A DNA stretch of 12,308 nucleotides from Gammaproteobacteria bacterium. Lineage in GTDB: Bacteria > Pseudomonadota > Gammaproteobacteria > PS1 > Pseudothioglobaceae. The stretch spans positions 1-12,308 of the forward strand of contig JAPYOZ010000030.1 of assembly GCA_029941485.1 (NCBI GenBank), read 5' to 3'. Below are positions 1 to 6,657 of this stretch, piece by piece; position 1 is the stretch's first letter; the number at the start of each line of letters is the position of its first letter. The notes beneath the pieces are model-generated. The model did no database searches and had not been told where the DNA came from. It saw only the letters and a program-made list of their open reading frames with translations. A program made the position numbers and the translations under genes.

Positions 1-49
1 TAAAAAAGTAATCCCCCTATTGGAATTACAGAGGTCATAAGTTTATCAA

Positions 50-232
50 TTATTTTCGTTGTGTGGAGGTTTTTTGGAAGAAAGATAAAAAACCTAGAAT
101 CAATGTTACCAAGGTAATGATTAACAATAGTTTGAGATTAACGATCGGCGTATAAACCGATGCTATGGCTGAACTGGCGACTAGTAATATAAATAAAGCT
201 AATAATGATTTAATCCAACGTAAAACGTGCAT
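50..232 (-). CDS. Small two-helix membrane protein, unknown function
   Basis: This encodes 60 residues that I do not recognise. Two hydrophobic stretches (about residues 7-25 and 32-52) predict two membrane helices, with a basic N-terminus (MHVLRWIK) and a polar, basic tail (STQRK). I chose the ATG at 232 because GGGGGAGG lies 8 bases upstream (241-248). A TTG start 18 bases earlier is also open, but would put the Shine-Dalgarno site inside the gene. It is the last complete member of a minus-strand group after a Sel1-repeat gene and a 25-residue peptide, so it is probably cotranscribed with them. Bases 1-49 beyond it hold no supported gene. The open frame, ribosome site and hydrophobicity are seen directly; function is unknown. 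Confidence 0.6.
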   Translation of the reverse strand: MHVLRWIKSLLALFILLVASSAIASVYTPIVNLKLLLIITLVTLILGFLSFFQKTSTQRK

Positions 233-265
233 TTTAGAGACCTCCCCCAAGGTTTAATGTATTAA

Positions 266-343
266 CTAAACAACTGCAATAGTGCTTAATGAAATAATAA
301 TTGCTGCTGCAGAATAAATAAACGTCTGTAGTAATGTTTCCAT
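266..343 (-). CDS. Candidate 25-residue membrane microprotein
   Basis: A very short frame (ATG at 343, TAG at 266-268) encodes a peptide that begins METLLQTFIYS and continues as a nearly unbroken hydrophobic segment ending in IAVV. It predicts one membrane helix. AGGGGGAAGC directly precedes the ATG, a purine-rich ribosome site similar to those of both flanking minus-strand genes. It lies in the 138-base gap between the Sel1-repeat gene and the 60-residue membrane protein. I recognise no family. The strong ribosome site and hydrophobic content argue for a real gene; the shortness argues for caution. Confidence 0.45.
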   Translation of the reverse strand: METLLQTFIYSAAAIIISLSTIAVV

Positions 344-370
344 GCTTCCCCCTTAATTAAGTGTTAAAAA

Positions 371-730
371 TTAATGCACTTTTGTGCCCGTGTTTAAAAA
401 TTGCATCACAATGGATTTAGTAGAATTTCCACTTTTAAGTGATGCTCTTCTAAGCCATTTACTGGCTTCTTTGTCATCCGCTTCTATGCCATCCCCTAAA
501 AGATAACCCATCCAAACTTTATACTGAGCCAGCAAATTACCTTGTTTTGCAGCGCGTTGATACCAGTAAAAAGCATGCCTAGGATGTTTAGCAACGTTGC
601 TGCCTTTTTGAAAAATATTGGCCAGTGCATACTGGGCATCTGCATCACCCGTGTAAGATCTTTGTTGAAGATCAACGGCCTCAAGTGTTAACTCTGATTC
701 TGCCAACAAGTGTTGGTGTATTTGACTCAT
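371..730 (-). CDS. Sel1-like repeat protein
   Basis: This 119-residue protein has two Sel1-like (TPR-related) repeats, roughly residues 28-63 and 64-99. The first contains GDADAQYALANIFQKG and AFYWYQRAAKQG; the second contains LLAQYKVWMGYLLGDG and EASKWLRRAS. Sel1 repeats form alpha-alpha solenoids that mediate protein-protein contacts. The partner cannot be told from sequence. There is no signal peptide or membrane helix, so a cytoplasmic location is likely. The ATG at 730 is preceded by a good ribosome site (GGGGAG). It is the first gene of a minus-strand group with two tiny membrane proteins, and it is divergent from the HTH-nadE gene across a 238-base A+T-rich region. Confidence 0.8.
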   Translation of the reverse strand: MSQIHQHLLAESELTLEAVDLQQRSYTGDADAQYALANIFQKGSNVAKHPRHAFYWYQRAAKQGNLLAQYKVWMGYLLGDGIEADDKEASKWLRRASLKSGNSTKSIVMQFLNTGTKVH

Positions 731-764
731 AAAAACTCCCCTGTTTTATTGTTCAATTGAGCGA

Positions 765-793
765 AATATACCATGCATTTTTTTGCATTGAAA
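765..793 (-). promoter_or_regulatory. Candidate promoter for the Sel1-repeat group
   Basis: On the minus strand an extended -10 element TGGTATATT (TATATT at 765-770, TGG at 771-773) sits 17 bases from a weak -35, TTTCAA (788-793). The transcript would start near 758 and give a leader of about 28 bases before the ATG at 730. A small inverted repeat (ATGCA at 773-777, TGCAT at 784-788) lies in the spacer. The assignment rests only on matches to consensus. Confidence 0.35.
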
Positions 794-861
794 ACTAAAT
801 ATTTAAAAAAAATATAAATGTATATTTATATATATAAATCAATTACTTATATGGTAATTAT

Positions 862-950
862 GGTTTTTTTAACTTAGTGGTATTTTTTAACTATAGTTAC
901 TTTTTACAACTACTGGTAAAAATTAACTATAATAGGTAAAAAATACAACC
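862..950. promoter_or_regulatory. Operator-like repeat cluster upstream of HTH-nadE
   Basis: Several copies of one motif lie here. GGTATTTTTTAACTATA (879-895) and GGTAAAAATTAACTATA (915-931) are direct copies 36 bases apart that share TTAACTATA exactly. GGTTTTTTTAACTTA (862-876) is a shorter relative whose AACT lies 18 bases before that of the second copy. An inverted copy occupies 892-908 and pairs with 915-931 at 15 of 17 positions across a 6-base gap. TAACTATAGTTA (888-899) is a perfect 12-base palindrome. A further inverted relative, GGTAAAAAATAC (935-946), matches the complement of 880-891 at 11 of 12 positions. The copies overlap the nadE promoter, which is a typical repressor layout. 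The repeats are seen directly; binding by the fused HTH domain is inference. Confidence 0.6.
903..933 (+). promoter_or_regulatory. Candidate sigma70-type promoter of HTH-nadE
   Basis: A perfect -10 hexamer, TATAAT (928-933), has a -35 candidate TTTACA (903-908; five of six to TTGACA) with a long 19-base spacer. Transcription would begin near 940 and leave about 29 bases of leader with the ribosome site AAAGGA at 955-960. Both hexamers lie inside the arms of the inverted repeat 892-908/915-931, so a protein bound there should affect initiation. Confidence 0.55.
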
Positions 951-968
951 ATTTAAAGGATAAATAAA

Positions 969-2840
969 GTGCCAATAAAAACAAAAGATTATTTAGATAA
1001 AGTGCGTAAAAAGACTGGGCTTTCGGACTATAAGATCTCTCAAAATTATTCAATTAATCAATCAAATCTTAGTAAATATAGCTCTGGAAAATCTGCACTT
1101 TCTGAGACTCATGCCTGGCAATTTGCCAATGTTTTGGGAATTGATCCTGCCGAAGTGGTGGCAAATACAAAATTAGAACACGCAAAATTGAGTGGCAATA
1201 AATCGAAGGCCGTATTTTGGCAACAACAGCTAGAAAATCTTTTAAATGGATCAGAGTCTCTAAAAATTGATATTGCGCAAATTAACCCTATTGTTGGTGA
1301 TTTAAATAACAATGCTCGTAAAATTATAGAAGCGTCCATTAAAGCTTCTGATTCAGACACGCATTTATTGATTTTTCCAGAACTCTCTCTAATCGGTTAT
1401 CCGCCAGAAGATCTTTTATTACGTGAAGGGTTTATTGATCAAATAGAACAAAAAGTTGAATTCATTCGTAAACAAATACCCGATTCAATTTCAGTAATTT
1501 TTGGTGCGCCTTGTAAAGTAAATAACGATTTGTACAACAGTGCTTATTTGATCCAGCACGGGAGTGTGCGTAGTTATCATAAGCAAAAACTTCCTAATTA
1601 TGGCGTGTTTGATGAAAAGCGTTATTTCGAGCCTGGTAATGATTCGCTTGTATTTGAATGCCAAGGCAGAAGGATTGGCATAGTAATTTGTGAAGACGCT
1701 TGGGAGTCGGAGCCTGTTCGTATGGCTGTTAATCATGGCGCTCAAATGCTTATCAGCATCAACGCCTCCCCTTTTCAAATTGGTAAACATGAGCAACGGT
1801 TAAAAGTCATCAAGCAAAGGGTGGTGGAAAATAACATTGATTTTATTTACGTTAATGCCATCGGTGGTCAGGATGAGTTGGTGTTTGACGGTGGTTCATT
1901 TGTAATTAATAAATCCGGAGATCTTACTCATCAACTGCCATTCTTTGAAGAGCTAACCCATACACTAGAGCATCCTATTAATCAAAGTAACGATTCCATT
2001 GAAAAAACAATTTACGACGCTCTGGTTTTGTCAACCAAGGACTACATTGAAAAAAATGGTGTGTTTAATGGTGCAGTGATTGGACTATCCGGCGGTATTG
2101 ATTCCGCTTTAACCTTGGCCATTGCTGTGGATGCCTTAGGATCCGAGCATGTACAAGCCATTATGATGCCGTATGAATACACCTCAAGCATGAGCCTTGA
2201 GGACGCTAAAGCACAAGCAAGCAACATGAATATTGACTATCATGAAATTAATATTCATTCTATGGTTGATAGCTTCAACGCACAGCTTAGTCCTTTATTT
2301 GCAGGAAAAGTGGCCGACACTACTGAAGAAAACTTACAAGCACGTATTCGTGGTACCTTACTCATGGCGGTTTCTAACAAATCGGGCAAAATTGTTCTGA
2401 CCACAGGCAACAAATCCGAAATGGCCGTGGGTTATGCAACTTTGTACGGCGACATGTCGGGCGGATTTGCACCGCTTAAAGACATTGCTAAAACACTGGT
2501 TTATCGTTTGGCTAAATACAGAAACACGATCTCTTATGTTATTCCAGAACGTGTGATTGATCGCGAACCATCGGCGGAGCTCGCACCTAATCAAATTGAT
2601 CAAGACTCTTTACCACCTTATGACGAACTTGATGCAATACTAGAATTGTTCATTGAGCAAAAACAATCCATTGAGTATATTGTTGAACAAGGTTTTAGTG
2701 AGGACACCGTAAAACGCATTACTTCAATGGTACTTAACAATGAATACAAACGCAGACAGAGTGCACCTGGCCCTAAGATCAGTACTAATGCGTTTGGTAA
2801 AGAGCGCCGCTACCCAATGACTTCTAAGTTTCAACCGTAA
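969..2840 (+). CDS. nadE: Glutamine-dependent NAD+ synthetase with N-terminal HTH domain
   Basis: This 623-residue protein should convert deamido-NAD+ to NAD+ with ATP and glutamine in the cytoplasm. The nitrilase-type glutaminase domain (about 98-330) shows the Glu-Lys-Cys triad: E138 in FPELSLIGYPP, K205 in YHKQKLPNYGVFDE and C241 in GIVICEDAWES. The synthetase domain (about 345-623) has the PP-loop SGGIDSA (374-380) and the later TTGNKSEMAVGYATLYGD. Family members of this type usually begin near the IDIAQINPIVGD stretch, at residue 100 here, and are about 540 long. Residues 1-95 are an extra XRE/Cro-like HTH domain with likely helices DYLDKVRKKTG, DYKISQNYS, NQSNLSKYSSGKS and SETHAWQFANVLG. 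It resembles the phage-type HTH family I know as DUF3693 (from memory). The GTG start at 969 has AAAGGA 8 bases upstream. The frame is open throughout and residue 98 is CTA, so a separate start at the usual place is unlikely. The tail overlaps convergent pabB by 17 bases. Confidence 0.93.
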   Translation: MPIKTKDYLDKVRKKTGLSDYKISQNYSINQSNLSKYSSGKSALSETHAWQFANVLGIDPAEVVANTKLEHAKLSGNKSKAVFWQQQLENLLNGSESLKIDIAQINPIVGDLNNNARKIIEASIKASDSDTHLLIFPELSLIGYPPEDLLLREGFIDQIEQKVEFIRKQIPDSISVIFGAPCKVNNDLYNSAYLIQHGSVRSYHKQKLPNYGVFDEKRYFEPGNDSLVFECQGRRIGIVICEDAWESEPVRMAVNHGAQMLISINASPFQIGKHEQRLKVIKQRVVENNIDFIYVNAIGGQDELVFDGGSFVINKSGDLTHQLPFFEELTHTLEHPINQSNDSIEKTIYDALVLSTKDYIEKNGVFNGAVIGLSGGIDSALTLAIAVDALGSEHVQAIMMPYEYTSSMSLEDAKAQASNMNIDYHEINIHSMVDSFNAQLSPLFAGKVADTTEENLQARIRGTLLMAVSNKSGKIVLTTGNKSEMAVGYATLYGDMSGGFAPLKDIAKTLVYRLAKYRNTISYVIPERVIDREPSAELAPNQIDQDSLPPYDELDAILELFIEQKQSIEYIVEQGFSEDTVKRITSMVLNNEYKRRQSAPGPKISTNAFGKERRYPMTSKFQP

Positions 2841-4122
2841 ATATTTTTAACATGCCTTCGGCCTTGTGTTTGGTCTCTTCTAGCTCGCGCTGTGCAACAG
2901 AGTCGAAAACAATGCCTGCCCCTGCTCTTAAACTCAATACATTGTCCTGTTGGGTAATGGTACGAATTAAAATATTGAAATCCATTTTTCCATTACTACT
3001 GATGTAACCCAAAGAGCCAGTGTAGGCTTGCCTTGGTGCATTTTCAAGCTCAGCAATAATTTGCATACAGCGAACCTTTGGACAACCCGTAATCGTACCA
3101 CCTGGAAATAAAGCTTTAACAAGGTGTTTAATGGTAATATCTGGCTTGAGCTGGCCTTTAATGTTTGAAACAATGTGGTGCACGTAAGGGTAACTTTCTA
3201 AAACCATAACTTCATTCACATGCACCGTACCATACTCACACACCCTGCCCAAATCATTGCGCTCTAAATCAAGCAACATAATGTGCTCAGCTTGCTCTTT
3301 AGGGTGATTAATTAATTGCGCTTTAAGGCGTTCGTCTTCTTCGCCAGACCCACGCGGATGAGTGCCTGCAATTGGTCTGGTTTGTATTTGATTGCCATTA
3401 ACACTAAACAAACGCTCGGGTGAGGATGAAATAATACTAAAACCGTCAAATTGTGCTAAAGCTGAAAATGGCGCTGGATTTGTTTGTTTTAACGCTTGAT
3501 AAATTTGTGTAGCGTCAACGCTTGATTGTAAGTGATACTGCCACTGTCTGGATAAATTTACTTGAAAAACATCACCTGCTTTTATGTAGGATTGAGTTGT
3601 GCTAACGCCAGACAAAAATTTGGCTTCATCCTCATGAGACAATTTACCTTTAAATTGAGCACTAGGAATGCCATCAAGGTGCTTGATGTCTAAAAGCACT
3701 TGCTCTATCCTTTGTTGGTCGTCAGTTTCATCCAATAAATAAGTTTGGTCAGTAATGTGATCAACAACAATGGAAGTAGGAATCTTAACAGCAACGGCAA
3801 CGGGCTGATCACCAGTGTGACAATGGGCTTTTAAAACGGGCTCTATCTGTCCAATAAGCTCGTACGATAAATACACAAACCACCCACCCGTAAAAGGCAG
3901 ATCACTTTTTGTATTTACATCGGATACCTGAGATTCAAGTTTGGTTAAAAAATCAAATTCATCCAGATCGTTAAGTACGATTTGCTGTTCAGGGTGTGCA
4001 AACAATATCGAATAACGATTATCTTCATTATGATTAACACTCTCTAAAAGAAATGGATAACGTTTAGAATTTAAATTGCACAGTGCATCCAGCTGAACAC
4101 TAGGGATTGACAATATTTCCAC
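2824..4122 (-). CDS. pabB: Aminodeoxychorismate synthase component I (PabB family)
   Basis: This 432-residue chorismate-binding enzyme probably makes 4-amino-4-deoxychorismate from chorismate with ammonia from a PabA-type glutaminase, the first step to p-aminobenzoate and folate. The N-terminal domain has LLESVN...NRYSIL (25-40). The catalytic domain has FQVNLSRQW (186-194), RPIAGTHPRG (249-258), LLDLERNDLGR (283-293), FPGGTITGCPK (339-349) and RAGAGIVFDS (399-408). The length fits PabB better than TrpE, which is usually about 500. The PIAGT motif carries Ala where E. coli PabB has its catalytic Lys (PIKGT); Ala is usual in TrpE, so anthranilate synthase remains an alternative. The GTG at 4122 follows a stop codon directly and has no clear Shine-Dalgarno site; a TTG three codons later is possible. 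It lies 32 bases after cpoB and probably shares its transcript. No trp gene is in view. Confidence 0.82.
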   Translation of the reverse strand: MEILSIPSVQLDALCNLNSKRYPFLLESVNHNEDNRYSILFAHPEQQIVLNDLDEFDFLTKLESQVSDVNTKSDLPFTGGWFVYLSYELIGQIEPVLKAHCHTGDQPVAVAVKIPTSIVVDHITDQTYLLDETDDQQRIEQVLLDIKHLDGIPSAQFKGKLSHEDEAKFLSGVSTTQSYIKAGDVFQVNLSRQWQYHLQSSVDATQIYQALKQTNPAPFSALAQFDGFSIISSSPERLFSVNGNQIQTRPIAGTHPRGSGEEDERLKAQLINHPKEQAEHIMLLDLERNDLGRVCEYGTVHVNEVMVLESYPYVHHIVSNIKGQLKPDITIKHLVKALFPGGTITGCPKVRCMQIIAELENAPRQAYTGSLGYISSNGKMDFNILIRTITQQDNVLSLRAGAGIVFDSVAQRELEETKHKAEGMLKIFTVET

Positions 4123-4154
4123 TTAGAATTAATGACTCGTTTGATTTGTAAAAA

Positions 4155-4808
4155 TCATCGAGAAATAATAAAGCTTAATAGTTGCCTAGCTTTGATGCTT
4201 GCATTATGATTAGGGAACTTTTGAATCATTGATTGAAGGAGTGTTGCTGCTTGTTTTTTATCGTTTAATTCGACATAAACAACGGCCAACTCCAGCAAAG
4301 AATTAGAAAATTTGTGATGTATTGAGTTTTCTTGCTGAAAAGTAATGAATGTTTTTTTTGCGTTTTGATAGTCTTCATTAGCCAAGTAAGATTTGGCCAA
4401 CCAATAATGCGCATCAGCAGCATGATTACTGTCAGGATAGGCATCAAGATATTCAGTAAACAATTTAATGGCTTGTGGGTATTGGTCAGTTACCAAAAAA
4501 CTCCTGGCAGTGGTGTAAGCCTTTTTAGCTTTTTTGTTGTTTTCTCTTACCTGCAACATTGTTTCTTTAACCACGTTACTTGATTTCTTGTATTTCATAA
4601 AATGGAACAATTCTTCAATTTTTTGAGTGCTAATTTTTTGTTGCTCTTCCAACATTTCAATTTTGCCACTCAGTTTTTTATTCTCCTTTTTAATTTTTTT
4701 AATTTTTTTATTATGATCCATCACCACTTTTTCAGTATTAATGCCTGCGGCATTAAGAGGCAATTGCAATGCAAAAAATCCGATAATAATAAAAGTAAAA
4801 ATCCTCAT
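4155..4808 (-). CDS. cpoB: Cell division coordinator CpoB (YbgF), periplasmic coiled-coil/TPR protein
   Basis: This 217-residue exported protein begins with a signal peptide (MRIFTFIIIGFFALQLPLNA, cut near residue 20 or 21). A strongly charged, lysine-rich coiled coil follows (about 31-68), then TPR-like repeats (about 96-217) including YPQAIKLFTEYLDAYPDSN and YQNAKKTFITF. In E. coli CpoB works in the periplasm with TolA and PBP1B to couple peptidoglycan synthesis to outer-membrane constriction. The position straight after pal is the classical one and supports the call. Only 6 bases separate the pal stop from this ATG, and the ribosome site is weak, so translation is probably coupled to pal. 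Two A7 runs (4694-4700 and 4703-4709 on the opposite strand as T) encode the lysine-rich stretch. Confidence 0.85.
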   Translation of the reverse strand: MRIFTFIIIGFFALQLPLNAAGINTEKVVMDHNKKIKKIKKENKKLSGKIEMLEEQQKISTQKIEELFHFMKYKKSSNVVKETMLQVRENNKKAKKAYTTARSFLVTDQYPQAIKLFTEYLDAYPDSNHAADAHYWLAKSYLANEDYQNAKKTFITFQQENSIHHKFSNSLLELAVVYVELNDKKQAATLLQSMIQKFPNHNASIKARQLLSFIISR

Positions 4809-4814
4809 TTGGAT

Positions 4815-5363
4815 TTATCGATAAATAAATTCTACGCGTCTGTTTTGTTGCCAGCCGTCTTCGTCGTGCAATTCTGAGACCGGACTCTCTTCACCAAAAC
4901 TAATCACTTCAACCCTCGAAGACAAATCATAAAGACCCAATACTTCTTTTACACTAAGTGCACGATTTTCGCCCAAAGCTAGATTGTATTCTCGAGTACC
5001 ACGTTCATCAGCGTGCCCTTCTAAGCGCAAATCAACGCTAGGATTGTCACGCATAAAATTAGCGTGTTTGATGATTTGAGCGGTTGCAGATTCATCAATG
5101 TCAAATCCATCGTAAGAGAAATGCAAGATAAAGGAAGCGCCTGCGCTTTTTAATTCTACTACCGCCGCCTTCTCAGTACTAGAGAGACTTGCGCTAGTAC
5201 CAACAATACTCTTCGATTCAAAGTTAGACTCGTCCGATGCAATGATGCTTTCTTGGGTAACGTTACTTCGGTCTTCAACGACTGCAGGACCTGAATAATC
5301 ATCGGTTATACTGCAGGCGGATAATAAAGACACGGTTGTAATTAAAAATATTGTTCTTATCAT
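4815..5363 (-). CDS. pal: Peptidoglycan-associated lipoprotein Pal
   Basis: This 182-residue lipoprotein anchors the outer membrane to peptidoglycan and partners TolB. A lipobox LLSAC puts the lipidated Cys at residue 17 after a short hydrophobic signal. A serine- and acid-rich linker follows, then the OmpA-like peptidoglycan-binding domain (about 75-182) with EGHADERGTREYNLALGENR and NRRVEFIYR near the end. I placed the start at 5363 because AAAGGAGA precedes that ATG and because it makes the signal sequence a normal length. A longer frame reaching back to 5420 would overlap tolB and add a charged leader. The tolB stop is 17 bases upstream and cpoB begins 6 bases downstream. Confidence 0.93.
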   Translation of the reverse strand: MIRTIFLITTVSLLSACSITDDYSGPAVVEDRSNVTQESIIASDESNFESKSIVGTSASLSSTEKAAVVELKSAGASFILHFSYDGFDIDESATAQIIKHANFMRDNPSVDLRLEGHADERGTREYNLALGENRALSVKEVLGLYDLSSRVEVISFGEESPVSELHDEDGWQQNRRVEFIYR

Positions 5364-5379
5364 GTTTCTTCTCCTTTTT

Positions 5380-6657
5380 TTATTTTGAATAATGTGACCA
5401 GTTTGGCTCTCTAACTTCACCCTCTTTACTTGCTAATGCAAAAGTTTGACGCCCCAATAAAGACACAACAGACAGTACTCCTTTGTTGTCTTTATTGGTT
5501 GCAAAAATAATCATACCGCCATTTGGTGAAAAGAAAGGAGATTCGTCTAATTGATTGCCAGTCATGATCGTTAAATCCCTGCTTTTGATGTCCAACAAAG
5601 CAATGCGGTAATCCTTATCCACTCTGTGCACCATGGCTAAAGTGTTTCCATCGGGAGAAAACACAGCCTTAGCGTTGTATCTGCCCTCGAAAGTGGCTCG
5701 GTTGATTTGATTGCTCTTGAGATCTTTAATGTAGATTTGCACTTGTCCAGATCGATTTGAGGTAAATACGATGCGTTTACCATCAGGCGAATAACTGGCT
5801 TCTGTATCAATTGCCGTGTCTTTAGTCAGGCGTGTTAATTTATCATTTTTTAAATGGTAAGAATAAATGTCTTTGTTTCCATCTTTAGACAAAGTCAATA
5901 ATAGGCTTTCACCATTAGGGTGCCAACTTGGTGCTGAAGCAATGCCATCAAAATAGGGTAGTTTTTGAGTTTTACGGCGCACAAACGGATAACGAATAAA
6001 TACTTCTGAACGTCCGTTTTCAAAAGAAACGTAGGCAATTTTTTCTTGATCAGGTGACCATGACGGCGAAAGAATAGGGCTGTTCGAGGTTAAGATTGTT
6101 TGTGGATTTTGTGCGTCAGAATGTGAAATCTCTAGGCGATATTCACGTTTTCTTTTGCCTTTGTTAACAACGGTAATGTAGGTCAATCGTGTATAAAATG
6201 AACCTTTTTCACCCAATAAGGCAAAATAAATTCGATCGGACAAATAATGTGCAATTCTTCTTATGCCACTGTCATGAACTGTAATTTTTTCAGCGTAAAG
6301 TTCTTGTTTTGAGTACACATCAACCAAGTGAATCCAAACGTTGAATACTTTTTTACTGACTTTTTCAATTTTCCCAAAGACAATGGCTTCTGCTTTTTGT
6401 GCTTGCCAATGGTCAAAATCCACTTTGTTGACGATAGCATCAGCACTACTGGCATTGAATTCGCCAGAACGGTTAAAATTATCACGCATAATGTTGGCAA
6501 TAATCTTGCCTTTTTTTACATCGCCTGCCACATCAAAAGGGGCAATAACAATGGGAAATGCATTTTCAATTCGCTTTAAAACCGTAACTTCTAAAATTGC
6601 ATTGGCCGTACCAACATAAAGCATTAAAAGCAGTACAAACAGTTTTTTAAATTTCAT
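5380..6657 (-). CDS. tolB: Tol-Pal system protein TolB
   Basis: This 425-residue periplasmic protein links Pal to the inner-membrane TolA complex. A signal peptide ends at ANA (residues 18-20). An N-terminal alpha/beta domain (about 21-160) is followed by a six-bladed beta-propeller with repeats such as SPSWSPDQEKIAYVS, APSWHPNGESLLLT, EASYSPDGKRIVFTSNRSG, AVFSPDGNTLAMVH and SPFFSPNGGMIIFATN. The ATG at 6657 is chosen because it gives a proper signal peptide, has GGAAGAG shortly upstream, and overlaps the iscX stop as ATGA, which suggests translational coupling. An in-frame ATG at 6675 lies inside iscX. The usual upstream neighbours tolQ, tolR and tolA are absent; iscX stands there instead. 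Confidence 0.94.
   Translation of the reverse strand: MKFKKLFVLLLMLYVGTANAILEVTVLKRIENAFPIVIAPFDVAGDVKKGKIIANIMRDNFNRSGEFNASSADAIVNKVDFDHWQAQKAEAIVFGKIEKVSKKVFNVWIHLVDVYSKQELYAEKITVHDSGIRRIAHYLSDRIYFALLGEKGSFYTRLTYITVVNKGKRKREYRLEISHSDAQNPQTILTSNSPILSPSWSPDQEKIAYVSFENGRSEVFIRYPFVRRKTQKLPYFDGIASAPSWHPNGESLLLTLSKDGNKDIYSYHLKNDKLTRLTKDTAIDTEASYSPDGKRIVFTSNRSGQVQIYIKDLKSNQINRATFEGRYNAKAVFSPDGNTLAMVHRVDKDYRIALLDIKSRDLTIMTGNQLDESPFFSPNGGMIIFATNKDNKGVLSVVSLLGRQTFALASKEGEVREPNWSHYSK

Noticed and set aside
1..38. A minus-strand frame starting at 38 (MTSVIPIGG...) that runs off the window edge
   Set aside because: Only 12 codons are visible and there is no ribosome site before the ATG. It could be another small membrane protein but cannot be supported from here.
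812..831. A+T-only inverted repeat (ATATAAAT/ATTTATAT) in the divergent region
   Set aside because: It lies in a run of almost pure A and T where such dyads arise by chance, and it does not share the TTAACTATA core.
969..1260. The HTH domain as a separate gene with NadE starting internally
   Set aside because: There is no stop between the parts. The codon at the usual NadE start is CTA, with no start codon or ribosome site nearby; the nearest in-frame candidate, TTG at residue 74, lies within the extension.
2841..2875. Possible bidirectional terminator between nadE and pabB
   Set aside because: I found no G+C-rich stem or T tract at the junction on either strand.
4332..4877. Plus-strand phenylalanine-rich open frames opposite cpoB and pal
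   Set aside because: They mirror the lysine-rich coding of cpoB on the other strand, have no family likeness, and overlap well-supported genes.
5364..5420. A longer Pal with 19 extra N-terminal residues
   Set aside because: The extension overlaps tolB, adds a charged leader before the lipoprotein signal, and ignores the good ribosome site just before 5363.
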